DNA of 64,000 nucleotides. Source: Parietichytrium sp. I65-24A. Taxonomy: Eukaryota; Sar; Bigyra; Thraustochytrida; Thraustochytriidae. The notes under the pieces were generated by a model. It had not been told where the DNA came from. It saw only the letters and a program-made list of their open reading frames with translations, and did no database searches. The translations under genes were made by a program, and so were the position numbers. Positions within the stretch are counted from its first letter, which is position 1; every line of letters starts with the position of its first letter. Shown here piece by piece: positions 39,646 to 51,400 of this stretch. The DNA lies in assembly GCA_012862575.1 (NCBI GenBank), contig BLSF01000072.1, positions 1-64,000 on the forward strand, given 5' to 3'.

Positions 39646-41700
39646 CTTGCCTCGCGCTCGCTGTGAAACACCGTGAGCTGCCTGCTGAGAGAGATCTGTC
39701 CTGCCAACTGCTCCTGTCTCTCTTTCTCTCCTATCTCTTATCTCTCTTATCTCTCTTATCTCTTATCCCTTCCTCTCTCTCTGTGCTCAGACGCTCGCTC
39801 GCCTCACAACTCTCCCTCACCCAATCACCGTCTCCTACGCTTATTGCCTATTCCGCAGTACCCCTCCCCTGACTACTCCACGCTACCTCCACCGCCTAGG
39901 GAGATAGCGGTGGCCAGCGCCGTGACTAGGCCTGGTGGGTGGTGGAGCCAATGGGTGGCGCAGCGCAGAGTCTGTCTAAGTGGGGATAGGAGATACTACC
40001 TTCGCTGCTGACTGGGCTAGCTGGGAAGGAAATAGGTGGTCATGGAAGTGGTTGGTCTTCACATGGGAGCTGATAGCGTAGCAGTGACTATTCGCAAATT
40101 ATTTTATGCTTTGCTTATTATCCGCGTGCGTAGGATCACCAGGGAATGTTATGAGTATCGTAGGCTCATCAGGAATTTCGGGTAAGGAGAGGGATAACGA
40201 TATAGAGCCTGCATAGAGAAGGTGAAAAAAACCCAAACCCTAACCCCAGTCGATCAAAAGTAGGGTTCCCCGACATCAGGCGATTGGGTTCCTCGGTGGG
40301 CAGACTCAAAAATGTTCCTTTTGCTCGTGATCAGGTGAACAACTCTCGCCAAAAAGTTTAATTTTTACCGTGAGTGAGTATGGTTCTCCATGGGTAGTGA
40401 GGTAGAAGTAGAATTTAGTAAACCTGAAGTTTTCATTCTTGTCGCCTCCCAAAGACCCCAAAGTGTATTGTAAGCGATGGCTCTCAACTCAGTTCTCGAG
40501 TTAGTCGAGTATAGTCGAGTACTCAGTACTGACAGTGAGGCAAACACTCGGAGCTGTCTCCCGTGCTGCAGGTGCCCAGCCTATGTCGGCGAATCGTGAT
40601 TGCTTGCTCGTGGCGAAGACATTTCCCAGCTCCGACAGTTCTACCTGAGAGTACAGTGGTACCTAATACAGAGTAGCCCTCGTTGCTGATGCTTGTGATT
40701 GCTTGTGACAACCTTTTCATTGGAAGACGCAAAGACCAGCGAATAACTCCCAATCCGTCTCCGAGCTAGCAGAGTGATTCTAAATTTAGCCGTGCAATCA
40801 ATGGAGCCGAGCCAAGCAGCTGAGAGCGTGTTAGAAGCGCCATTAATGAATTGCTTCGTGTTAGTTCTGCGAGTTCTGTGCCAGCAAAAGACAAGACAAA
40901 TTCTGAAAGAAGGTGGACTTGGTGGCACGGGGAAGCGCAAAGACCCGAGTCGTGTTCGGCCATGTAGCGAAACGTGTGCTTTCAAGTCCAGCACGTGCTC
41001 TGAAAAGACGAAGCTGATGACCATCGACCGCGGCCTTTGTCGGTTCTGTGAGTTGTGTCGGTTCTGTGAGTTGTGCAATTGATTCAATGAACACAATGAA
41101 CAAATGACCGTCAGTACCGTATAAGGTAAGAGTACCACATCAGAGCTACAGTAGTGGTGGATTAGCAGTAGCTCCAACGACAGACACAAGCTACAAGCGA
41201 AATCGAAACACGAACCAAAAGATTACAATCGGTTCTGAGTTCACGACTCGTAGTTCACAGTTCAGAACTCGCTGCCAGAGCGCCGCACCTTCCGATTTGC
41301 ATAAGGTTTGTTTCGCACTCGCGACCTCGTTGCGCTCTATGCGCTTTACTTGTCCACTTGCTGTCAGAGCACGGAGTTCCGCTTGTACCTAGGAAGAGCA
41401 CGAAAAGATAAACCATTTTGTTGTTCGTCTCCGTTCGGATTACTATGGTTAGAGATAATGCACCTATAGCAAAATAGCGAGACTGACCCTGCACTATAAA
41501 CCGTGACCTCACGCTCCAAGACAGACTCAGACTCAGAAGCAGACGCAGACTCAGAAGGAGACGCAGGCCAGGGTCGGTGTGGCGAAGGAGCAGGATCGCA
41601 AGCAGCCGGGGCGTGGGGTGCAAGGCTTATCTCGGAACAAACAAACAAACGTCAGGCTCGCAGCGCACGAGTCAATATTTCGCAAACTACCAAACCCAAC
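39646..41700. promoter_or_regulatory. Divergent promoter interval between RPS3A and homoserine dehydrogenase
   Basis: A 2.05-kb gap. It contains a C/T tract (39690-39800), a short telomere-like CCCAAACCCTAACCCC at about 40232-40247, the inverted 13-mer AGTACTCAGTACT at 40518-40530, GTCGGTTCTGTGAGTTGT tandem copies near 41039-41075 and a partial copy of the dispersed repeat near 41286. No gene is seen. Confidence 0.45.
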
Positions 41701-42899
41701 ATGGCGTCCGTCAAGTCCGCGTCAGTTGGCGTTTTCGGGTTCGGAAATGTGGGTCGAACCTTGTGTCGCCAAGTCATGGATGTTGGCCTCAAGCTCGGAC
41801 TCGTGGCTGACTCCAGCGGCGTCGTAGTGAGCAAGAGCAAGGAAGGTTTCTCCCGCGAGGAGCTCAAGCTGCTCGTGGACGCGAAAGCGAACGGAAAGAA
41901 ACTCTCAGCACTCTCCGACTTTCAGGTTTTCGACACCCCTGTCAATGCTTTCCAGGCGTTTCACTCAATGGAGAATCGCGTCATCGCCGACTGCTCTGCT
42001 TTTGAGGATCCAACCGAATACGTAAGTGGTAAAAATACCCTTTATTTAGCGGGATGTGTGAAGTTGTCTGACCGCCTCCTGTTGCCTTTGATGTCTCTCG
42101 GTGAACGCGAATGTGTCTTGTTTCTGCTCTCCAGCTCTTGCCCGCGCTGAAGCAAGGTATGCCGGTCGCCCTGGCTAACAAGAAGCCCCTCACTGGCAAG
42201 TACGCCTGGTACGAGGAGCTCATGGCCTCGCCGCAGATGATTGGAATTGAGGCCACCTGTGGAGCTGGTCTTCCAGTAATGTGTACTGCGGATAGGCTCA
42301 TCGACTCGGGAGACGAGATGAAGCGCATCGAGGGGCAGCTGTCTGGCACGCTTGGCTACATCCTCAGCGAGCTTGAGGGAGGTGGCAAATTCAGCTCCAT
42401 CGTTGCGGACGCAAAGTCGAAAGGGTTTACTGAGCCAGACCCGAGAGACGACCTCTCTGGGACTGATGTTGCTCGAAAGGCCATGATTCTCGCGCGTAAA
42501 TTTGGGGGCAACTCTTATGGAGAACTGAAAGATATCAAGGTGGAGCCTCTCTATCCAGCGGAGTTCAGCAAGCTCTCCCTGGACGAGTTCATGAGCCGCC
42601 TTCCAGAACTCGACGATTACTTTCAAAAGCGGGTTAGCGAGGCTAAGGACAAAGGCTGCAAGCTCCGCTACGCAGCCGTGGTCGAGCCTTCGAAGCAAAT
42701 TGTCGTTGGCTTGCAGGAAGTGGCCTCAGACTCGCCTCTCGCGAGTTTGAAGGGCACCGACAACCTCGTGTCTTTTACTACAAAGTGGTATGACACCAAC
42801 CCACTCGTGGTGCGCGGCCCTGGCGCTGGTTTGGAGGTGACCGCTGCAGGGGTTTTGGCTGACATTGCGCAAATCTGCCACAAGGTCTACAAAGCATAA
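41701..42899 (+). CDS. HOM6: Homoserine dehydrogenase, monofunctional, one intron
   Basis: Exons 41701-42021 and 42135-42899 join across a 113-base phase-0 intron (TAC|GTAAGT ... CTCCAG|CTC), giving 361 residues, against 359 for yeast Hom6. The Rossmann loop GFGNVG is at 13-18, ALANKKPLTG at 119-128, the substrate loop EATCGAGLPV at 146-155 and the catalytic pair Asp218/Lys222 in DDLSGTDVARK (yeast Asp219/Lys223). It reduces aspartate semialdehyde to homoserine for threonine, methionine and isoleucine. No aspartokinase is fused and no ACT domain or transit peptide is visible, so it is probably cytosolic. It converges with EMG1, 325 bases away. Confidence 0.96.
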
Positions 42900-43224
42900 C
42901 TGAAGCTAAATTGTTACGTTAGTTCTGAATAACACAAGTTTGTATCTCTTGAAGTTAGTTTTGCTTTTGTTCGAACCCTCGGCAGCAGTTTGCTTCACTG
43001 AAGTTGCTCACCAGGATGTCCCTGGAAGCATAATCAAACGAGGCAGGCACTCAAGGGCGGAAAGATAGAGAGAGTTTGTAACTAAACTCACGGTCAGAAT
43101 TATTTGCAGATTCAGGGAAAACTAAATACAGAGCATGCTGTTAGCTAGCCGAATAGAACTAGCAAAGGTGCAGTTCAAGCCCCGCCAAACGCCGGAGTTC
43201 GAAACACTAAAATCACCCAGCAAT
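42900..43224. other. Convergent gap between homoserine dehydrogenase and EMG1
   Basis: 325 bases holding two 3' ends. I see no structure in it. Confidence 0.4.
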
Positions 43225-44097
43225 CTAAATAACGCTCCATTTGCGCTCGAATGCGCCCAAAAGCCGAGCCAGAGCAGCAGCACCAGAGAGAGAATACTCT
43301 GAGAAAGCCAGCGCAGCTTCAGCATAGTCTGCCTGAACATGTCCATGGGCGAAGGCGCCGAAGACAAAGACATAAGGATCGTTATCAGGGAGCGCTGGGA
43401 CAAACTCATGCACGTCCACTAAGGTTCCAGTAACAGAAGCCAGAAAAATGCGCGAGTTTGGTGGCAAGTGCGATGTGATTGGGTTCTTGACGACTTTCAT
43501 CAAGGTCTTGTTCCCATCTTTTGCCTTGATCCGCATCTTGTGCAAAAGCTGTACCATCAGGCCAGCAAAGCGCTTAAACGTGCGGGGAATGCGCAGGTTT
43601 TCAGAAATCTTGATGAGGACGTTCTTGCGCGTGCGAAGGTAGATCTCGACATGACCAGCCTTGTTGAGTGGGCTATCGAGTACCGCCAAAAGCATCTGAT
43701 GGGTGATATCTGGGCGGGACATTGCCGGGTCCTTGTTGAGCTTTTTGTGGAGGCCAAGATGGTCATCACAGTTTAAGAGTTCGAAGGCTCCCTTGCTGGT
43801 CTTGACCACCTCTAGAGTTGCTTCGTCCAGGAGAATAATCACCTTGCGCGTCTTGCCTTGTTTTCCTGCCTCCCCGAGGACCTCCTCGCTGGACACCACT
43901 TTGGCTTTCTTGGCCTCTGGCTCATCCGCCTGCTCCTTGTCGCCATCAACAGACTCCTCCTCCACCTCTTTCATATCTTGCGTCTCTTCCACGTTCCCGT
44001 CAAGCTCCTCGCCGCTGGGCTTGAGCTCGTCCGCCGCAGGGGGCTGCTCCGCTATGCCAGCGGCCTTGGCGTTCCTCTTCTTGCCCGTACGAGCCAT
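43225..44097 (-). CDS. EMG1: EMG1/NEP1, 18S rRNA pseudouridine N1-methyltransferase
   Basis: A 290-residue SPOUT-class protein; animal and yeast relatives are about 245-252. The extra length is an acidic/basic N-terminal extension (MARTGKKRNAK, then Glu/Asp-rich). Conserved blocks are VIILLDEATLEVVK, the DDH...L segment, RPDITHQMLLAVLDSPLNKAG, RIPRTFKRFAGLMVQLLHK and the C-terminal VFGAFAHGHVQADY ... YSLSGAAALARLLGAFE. It methylates a pseudouridine in the 18S decoding region and is needed for 40S assembly in the nucleolus. ATG 44097 is chosen because the longer frame begins at GTG. It is divergent from ILV6. Confidence 0.95.
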   Translation of the reverse strand: MARTGKKRNAKAAGIAEQPPAADELKPSGEELDGNVEETQDMKEVEEESVDGDKEQADEPEAKKAKVVSSEEVLGEAGKQGKTRKVIILLDEATLEVVKTSKGAFELLNCDDHLGLHKKLNKDPAMSRPDITHQMLLAVLDSPLNKAGHVEIYLRTRKNVLIKISENLRIPRTFKRFAGLMVQLLHKMRIKAKDGNKTLMKVVKNPITSHLPPNSRIFLASVTGTLVDVHEFVPALPDNDPYVFVFGAFAHGHVQADYAEAALAFSEYSLSGAAALARLLGAFERKWSVI

Positions 44098-45279
44098 GGC
44101 TCTGAGCTGCACTCTCCTTCGCTCAACTCCTCGCTCTTCACTTGCCTTCACTTGACTTCACTTGACTTCACTTTCCTTCCGTGCTTACTTGCTTACTTTG
44201 TCGCTCGAGTCCACTGGACTCGCTGTGTGGCAAGTTGTTCGAGCTAACTTACTCGACGCTGTTGATGGCTCTGATGACTCATGATGACTCACACATGCTC
44301 ACACGGTCATCCAAAAGCGTTCCTCGAAGCAGTGGATTCCCTGTTCGCGATCCGCTCCTTGTTCTTCCTAATGGCTTACGTGGATCAGGTAGGTGGAATT
44401 ATGCTGATGCCCGCTAATTGTTATCGGTAGCAGTCAAGGCCTGGGAAGACAGACAGACAGACATAGACAGACAATTCCTGATCGACAGACTCAGACACCG
44501 TTTGTTTGATCATTGCATGTGCACATACGTGGGGCCTAGGAGTTCTGCTAGCGTGCGGGTGAAGCTAGACAGACAGACTAGTGCAGACGGACCCGCCCAC
44601 GCAAGAGCACGCTGACTCAGACTGGCATGAACAGATTGATAAAAGAGATGAAGATGACACGGACCACGCAAACTCGCAAAGGCAAAAGCTGTCGGTCATT
44701 GACGTGAATGAAATCCATAGCTGTAAAATTAATACGTTTGGAACTTGAAACGCTTCAATTTTAAACAAGAAAAGAAAAAAGAGAAAAACTAAACTAGGTG
44801 TGCCCACGGTCAGAAGCATCGAGTACGAGTTCTTCAGTAACTTCAGTAGCCCCAAGATGGCTCTTTAAGCCAAACCTTAGCACACCAACTAACTTGTTGA
44901 TAGAATTTAGATGAATCGATCATCCGAGCTATCCGAGCAACGAGCAGTGACGAGAACAACACAACGTCCCAGTACTTGGTGCCCGTAGAACGGTATTACC
45001 CGCATTCGGTAAGACTAGACTGAGAGTGAGTTCGATTGATAGATACTCTGTGATAAGTTACACAGAGTACAGTATTGGTACTCTGTACTCTCTGTACTCT
45101 CTGTACTCTGTGCAACTCTCCAACTCTGTGTGTCTGCGACGCTGTACCGCTGTACTCGCAGTCAGTACTGAGTACTCGCACCAGTGCCGTCTGTCACCGA
45201 GTGCTGGGACGAGAGCCAGAGACTGAGCATACTCGCACTCTCGTGCGTTCTACCACCTCGTAGACAGCTTTGCGGAAGA
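44098..45279. promoter_or_regulatory. Divergent promoter interval between EMG1 and ILV6
   Basis: A 1.18-kb gap. It has repeated TTCACTTGAC units near 44138-44172, short (GACA)n runs near 44450 and 44568, a GTACTCT repeat (45060-45113) and the inverted 13-mer AGTACTGAGTACT at 45164-45176, 104 bases before the ILV6 ATG. Confidence 0.5.
45060..45113. repeat. GTACTCT short tandem repeat
   Basis: Several head-to-tail copies of TGTACTCTC/TGTACTCTG. It shares the GTAC core with the dispersed palindromes and lies 165-220 bases upstream of the ILV6 start. Confidence 0.75.
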
Positions 45280-46254
45280 ATGAGGGCTGCGCGCGTGTTT
45301 GCTGCCGGAGGGCTCCGTCTGCAGTCGAGCTGGAGCCGGCCAGCGGTGAGGGCGTTCTCTCATACTCCTGCCTCTGCGACAGGTCCGAAGAAGGGCATGA
45401 ATCTTGAGCGCCTCGACAGTTTTGTCGGGATCTCCAAGAGGGGCAAGGGAAGAAGGACTGCTGAGGAAGCTGTGAATAATATCCTATACAACACACCTGT
45501 CAGCCCGCCAAAGTCCAACCGTCATATCATCAGCATCTTGGTTGACAACGAGAGTGGGGTTTTGGTAAGTTGTCAATATCAATGGTTTGTTCTCTCGTTA
45601 TGTGTCTGTCACGTGATACTGTTTTCAAAAAAGAAGACAGCAGCAAACGATCCTCTAACTCGGAAGGTTTTTGATTCTCTTCATGTATAGTCCAAAGTCT
45701 CCGGACTCTTGTCTGCGCGCGGCTTCAACATTGACTCCCTGACCGTCAGCGCCTCGGATGTCAAGGAGCTCTCTCGCATGACTATCGTGCTCATCGGGCC
45801 AGACCCTCAAATCGAGCAGGCCAAGAGACAGCTGGAGGACCTGGTCGATGTCTGGGGTGTCGTAGACTACAAGGGAGAGTCTGTTCTCGAGCGGGAGCTC
45901 GCGATCGTCAAGGTCAACTGCACTCCCCCAGACCTTAACGACGGTGATCTCTCCGAGCCTCTAAGCGAGTACGACAAAATGATGCAAATCCACTTTCAGC
46001 GCCAAGCCATCCTTGACATCGCCAAAATGTTCGGAGCCAATGTGAATGACGTTGGATCAGAGTCCCTTATCGTCGAGATTGTGGCATGGAGTAAGCGCGT
46101 AGACGCGTTTTTGCGTATTCTGCAGCCATATGGGGTCATTGAGGCTGCTCGATCTGGCGTGATTGCCATGAACCGCTGCCAAGTGGGAGGCGAAGTGGGT
46201 GATGCAGAGGAGGAGAAGACTGTAGTTGACTTGTCAGACCTGCCTCCATCTTAA
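45280..46254 (+). CDS. ILV6: Acetolactate synthase regulatory (small) subunit, mitochondrial type, one intron
   Basis: Exons 45280-45564 and 45691-46254 join across a 126-base phase-0 intron (TTG|GTAAGT ... GTATAG|TCC, with TCTAACT near 45654-45660 as a branch-like site), giving 282 residues. The leader MRAARVFAAGGLRLQSSWSR ... RAFSHT is Arg/Ser-rich with no acidic residue, a typical mitochondrial presequence. EEAVNNILYNTP and the ACT domain (RHIISILVDNESGVL, SARGFNIDSL, SRMTIVLIG, RQLEDLVDVW) closely resemble fungal Ilv6. It stimulates and confers valine feedback on the catalytic subunit in branched-chain amino-acid synthesis. Red-algal ilvH is plastid-encoded, so nuclear coding with a mitochondrial-type leader argues against that lineage. 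Confidence 0.95.
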
Positions 46255-46887
46255 TTGGTTTGCAAGTTTGTTTCCTTGTTTTAAAACAAAGTAACATTTG
46301 ATTCTCTCTATTCAAAGCGCATTCACCTCATTTTGAGAAATTACAATCCTTTCGTTTGACTTGGAAAATGCCATTTTCGTTCGGCTCTCTCATTTGGAAG
46401 AAAGCTAAAAGAAGGAAGATCCAAACTCTGACGTACTACTCGTAGAGAGACAGAGGGAAGAAACCTTTTTTCGCCACGCTGCATTGACACCTAGCTCTCA
46501 TGTGACTGGTTTTGACCGGTCGATCTCAAAAGGACTTATGCAGGGACGGGGTACCTTTGGAAGCCGAATTGCCTGTACGAGTTGAAAATAGACGTTTATT
46601 TATCAACGTATCGCCCAGCGTGAAGCCCGAGAAGATGCGCTAATTTAATTGAAAAGTTCTGCATTAATGTGAACTGCAAACACAAACGAATAGCTAGACG
46701 CGCCCAAGCCCGTCCAAGGACAGTAACCGAGAAAGAAAAGACAAAAGTGTGGCATTCTCTGCGTTGGATTCATCGATGTGTTTCTCGATCCACCTTACGC
46801 AGTCAAACGCTGTGCTCGTTCAAGGCGAAAATAGCCTCACCGACCTCAAGGACAAAACAAGTCATAAACAATGCCGACCATACACAA
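46255..46887. other. Convergent gap between ILV6 and the GT31 gene
   Basis: 633 bases, AT-moderate, with both 3' regions. No repeat or gene is recognised. Confidence 0.4.
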
Positions 46888-48420
46888 TCAAGCTTCTAAT
46901 GCGCCCATGGCCCTGAGGTTTTGACGCACTTTGAAGAAATACTCGATTTCTCTGAAAAAGATGTGCAGTGGAATCGGGGACTTTTCGCTGATGACTGCAG
47001 GAACCTTTTTATGAGGCGTATTTCGCAATTCATCAACCAAGGTGCGGCTGTAAAACGACCTATCAACGAAATTGTCCGTAGCGTTGTACAAATATTGATA
47101 GAGCCGCACAAGATCTTTCGGATCTTTGTACCAGTGGAATCCGACTGGCGTTTCAGAACAACATACCTGTGTTAGAGGCTTTTTGTACCAATACCACGAC
47201 GTGCTCTCCGGGCGTCTGCGGAGGTACAACGAGTCCGAAACGCGAAACAATGAGATTGTCTGAAGGCCGTAAATGTCCAGCAGTGGAGTCGCAGGGATGT
47301 TCACCTCATGCAAGCAAATAGCCTCGGTAACTTCCTGAGCGGCACCGTCTCTATCCACACAACGTTGGTGCCTGAAATGTTCGCGAGGCCCGTATTCGTT
47401 TGGCATGGTCTTGTATTTTTCTGCAACTAGTCTCAGAGCTGCACGGCTCAGCCCGACCATAGCACCGTTTACAAAAGGTTTTGGCGCAAGATGACTGACG
47501 TGTCCAAAGTACTTTGGCGACTCAGGATCCCAGCCGGCAAGCTCAATGTAAAGCTTCATAAATTCCACGAAGAAGAACGAGTCGTCATCGATTTTGAAGA
47601 AATAATCTGCGGTGTCCAGATCATTGTCCGCGATGTAAACCCAGGATCGCCAAACTTTCTCCCAAATGTGCTACGATTTGGAATTTATGAGGAGGTCAGA
47701 AAACAAATCGGATTAAAATTGGACACAGGATAGCGAATCATAGTTCCGAAGAGGGCTATATGCAAAAAAAAAACTTACTCGACAAGCCACGGGTTTGCCA
47801 TTACTTAAGCAGCTCTTTTTGGCGTAATTCTTGTCCCGTACCATCTCATCGTTCACGCGCACCAGCGGGACCTGGATCATGGGCACCTTGATCGACTTGT
47901 GCTCGAAAAACTCTGGGATGTGCTCGCCCTCCTTCTGGGGATCCACAAAGAGTTTGATCACATCGCACCTTTTCCCCCACGTCTCGATGACAGCCTCGAT
48001 CTTCTTCATTCGGTGTGGATGGTAGATGGACGGCACCATGCAATAGATGCGATGCCGCCTCCACGAAGCCGAGCGTTGGGTCAGAATCAAACCTACATTG
48101 GCGCTCTGTTGTAATTCAGGCGCCAAAACGGCCGGGTTGGCCTCGGCGCTGCTTCCCCAGCGGCCAATCTCTTCATCCATCATGCGGATCTCCTCGGCGA
48201 TGGGGATGACGGGTTCTTGGTTTGCGGGTCCGTGCCTCAGGGAGAGCGAGGTCAGGCTTCCTTGTCGAATGAGGAGTCCAACCACCATCAACACGGACAA
48301 ATACACCACAACTTGGAACCTGCGAAGGCCGGTGAAGAGTGGCCTGCGCTGGCCCGTCGCACCCGCACTCCGAGCACCGCCTCTGAGCGAGGACGAGTTT
48401 TCCTCCGATTGAAACAGCAT
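46888..48420 (-). CDS. GT31-family beta-1,3-galactosyltransferase-like protein (C1GALT1-like), one intron
   Basis: Exons 47779-48420 and 46888-47670 join across a 108-base intron (47671-47778, CGA|GTAAGT ... CGTAG|CAC), giving 474 residues. It is a type II membrane protein: a short basic cytosolic tail, a transmembrane helix at about 35-51, then a lumenal stem. Catalytic-domain marks are ETWGKRCDVIKLFVD and YFFKIDDDSFFF, whose Asp242-Asp243-Asp244 is the metal-binding DxD-type motif. FVNGAMVGLSRAALR and the EVTEAICLHE acidic block also fit core-1 galactosyltransferases. It should add galactose to O-linked glycans in the Golgi; acceptor specificity is inference. ATG 48420 is used because the upstream extension starts at TTG. 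Confidence 0.85.
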
Positions 48421-51400
48421 TTTATGTGCTAGCAAACAGGCAAAGGGGCGCGGAACGCGCAAAACGAGCGGCCTTGAACCCACAGAGCGGAAACACCGAC
48501 AGTGCAACGAACTGCAAAACGTCTCGCCAGGTAGCTAGCTCTCCACAAATCAGCGAGCGCAGAAAGCGTCGCGGTGTCTATTGTGCTCTATCTGCTCTAT
48601 GTGCACGAACGCCCAAAACCAGAGGCAGGAGCGTGGCTGAGCGTGGCGATACCCACTCAGGCCTCGGCGCACGCTCTGTTTTCACGCACTGTGAGACGGC
48701 TTTTTTCCCTTCAAGTGCGGACGGTTTCTCCGTCTGTACGTACAGTACGTCTCCGTATCTCTGTACCAGTACTGAGTATCTCTGTATCTTTGTTATCTTT
48801 GTTCTGTTGAGTGCCCGGTGATGTATTGGTAGCATCTGTCTTAGAAGGGTCTGACAATGTCTGACACTCGTGAGGAGTGCAACTGTTCCTCGCAATCCCT
48901 GCCAACTGAACGAGAGTGAGCACAAGAAGCACAGGTCCAAACCCTTCCTGACTCACTGGCACCGACTGACTCACAAAATAATCGCTACTGTCACCACGCC
49001 ACGCGGTTCGCACATGGCTGCATTCGCACTGTTCGCTCCGAGCCTTTATCTGCGCCAGGGATCGTCATGATCATATACGATCATACATGATCATACTACA
49101 GGTAACGTTACTCGTGCCGCAGGAACCGCAGAGGCTTCTGAGTCGTTGTCCGTGCTGTCCGCATAGTCCGCGCAATCCGCATGCTAGAAGCTATGCACTC
49201 TGCACTCTGGCTGGCGCACTTTTCGGAAGAATTGTTCCAAACAAAAAGAATTCTTTGACCTTTGGGCGCAAAGGTCCGTTCACCTGCGTGCCTCCACGCT
49301 CGGCGAGAAGGGGGCGGTTCTCCGCACTTCGTCAACTCCTCGAAGTTGTGGGTGAAAGTGAGTGAGTGGGTGAGTGAAACCACGTGAACGACATGGGCTC
49401 TGAATTCTGAAAAGTGCGTCTCTGGCGCTGTGCGTCTTCGAGGACCTTGGAGTTTACCTTTCGGGCCATGCCCACTGACACTCAGGCTGGCAGGCTGCTG
49501 GCAAACGAACAGAGTCCAGAATTCAGAACTCAGAACTCAGTATTCGCATGTCTGTCATTGACAAACATGCAATGACTCCCGGACTCAGCGCTGAGCTGCG
49601 ATGAGCTGAGCGAGAATTATTAACAATTGGCATTTCAATTTGACTGCAATGATTGTACCGGTACTCACTGTCTGAACAAGATCAAGTTAATTTTGAAAAA
49701 GTTGAATTTGAAAGTAATGAAATTGCCAGGTTTCTGGTCCCATTGTACGCCACTGTGATATCCGTAGTGACGTGAATTAACATTGGTACACCGATGGTGT
49801 CTCGTCACATGGGTGTCGGCGAGATGCTCCGATTCTTTCTTGTTCTCGTAGTGTATCTCTAGCTAGCTAGTGATTGCTCTGTTTGTGCCATNCCAGTACT
49901 GAGTATCTCTGTATCTTTGTTATCTTTGTTCTGTTGAGTGCCTGGTGATGTATTGGTAGCATCTGTCTTAGAAGGGTCTGACAATGTCTGACACTCGTGA
50001 GTGCAACTGTTCCTCGCAATCCCTGCCAACTGAACGAGAGTGAGCACAAGAAGCACAGGTCCGAACCCTTCCTGACTCACTGGCACCGACTGACTCACAA
50101 AATAATCGCTACTGTCACCACGCCACGCGGTTCGCACATGGTTGCATTCGCACTGTTCGCTCCGAGCCTTTATCTGCGCCAGGGATCGTCATGATCATAT
50201 ACGATCATACATGATCATACTACAGGTAACGTTACTCGTGCCGCAGGAACCGCAGAGGCTTCTGAGTCGCTGTCCGTGCTGTCCGCATAGTCCGCGCAAT
50301 CCGCATCCGCTAGAAGCTATGCACTCTGCACTCTGGCTGGCGCACTTTTCGGAAGAATAGTTCCAAACAAAAAGAATTCTTTGACCTTTGAGCGCAAAGG
50401 TCCGTTCACCTGCGTGCCTCCACGCTCGGCGAGAAGGGGCCGGTTCTCCGCACTTTGTCAACTCCTCGAAGTTGTGGGTGAAAGTGAGTGAGTGGGTGAG
50501 TGAAACCACGTGAACGACATGGGCTCTGAATTCTGAAAAGTGCGTCTCTGGCGCTGTGCGTCTTCGAGGACCTTGGAGTTTACCTTTCGGGCCATGCCCA
50601 CTGACACTCAGGCTGGCAGGCTGCTGGCAAACGAACAGAGTCCAGAATTCAGAACTCAGAACTCAGTATTCGCATGTCTGTCATTGACAAACATGCAATG
50701 ACTCCCGGACTCAGCGCTGAGCTGCGATGAGCTGAGCGAGAATTATTAACAATTGGCATTTCAATTTGACTGCAATAATTGTACCGGTACTCACTGTCTG
50801 AACTTGAACTGATACCAAAGGGCGATGCAAGATCAAGTTAATTTGAAAAAGTTGAATTTTGAAAAAGTAATGAAATTGCCAGGTTTCTGATCCCAATGTA
50901 CGCCACTGTGATATCCGTAGTGACGTGAAATAACATTGGTACACCGATGGTGTCTCGTCACATGGGTGTCGGCGAGATGCTCCGATTCTTTCTTGTTCTC
51001 GTAGTGTGTCTAGTGATTGCTCTGTTTGTGCCATAATGGCGGTTAGTTGGCGGAGTATAGCGGGGCACACTAACGACGGACGCTGTGGAAGGAAGGAAGG
51101 AAGGAAGGAAGGAGGAGGAAGATTTTTTTTGTTTTTTGTTGGGAATTGAAAATTTCGGTGACTGATCCAGGTCAGTCAAGAGCAGAAGAAATAGTCGAAA
51201 CCGCCATCGCTTCTCCGTTTTTTTTTCACGCACACTTTCGTCAAATTTTACACTTCTCAGATTCAGGATAGTTCTGGATGATTCGAAGAATTCAGGGTCC
51301 ATGAGCGCGAGCTCAGCTCCGAAAGGTCTTCCCACACGATGGCGCTGGACTCACACTCTGACAGAACAACTTGCTAGGAAGGGCTTTTGGAAGAGTACTG

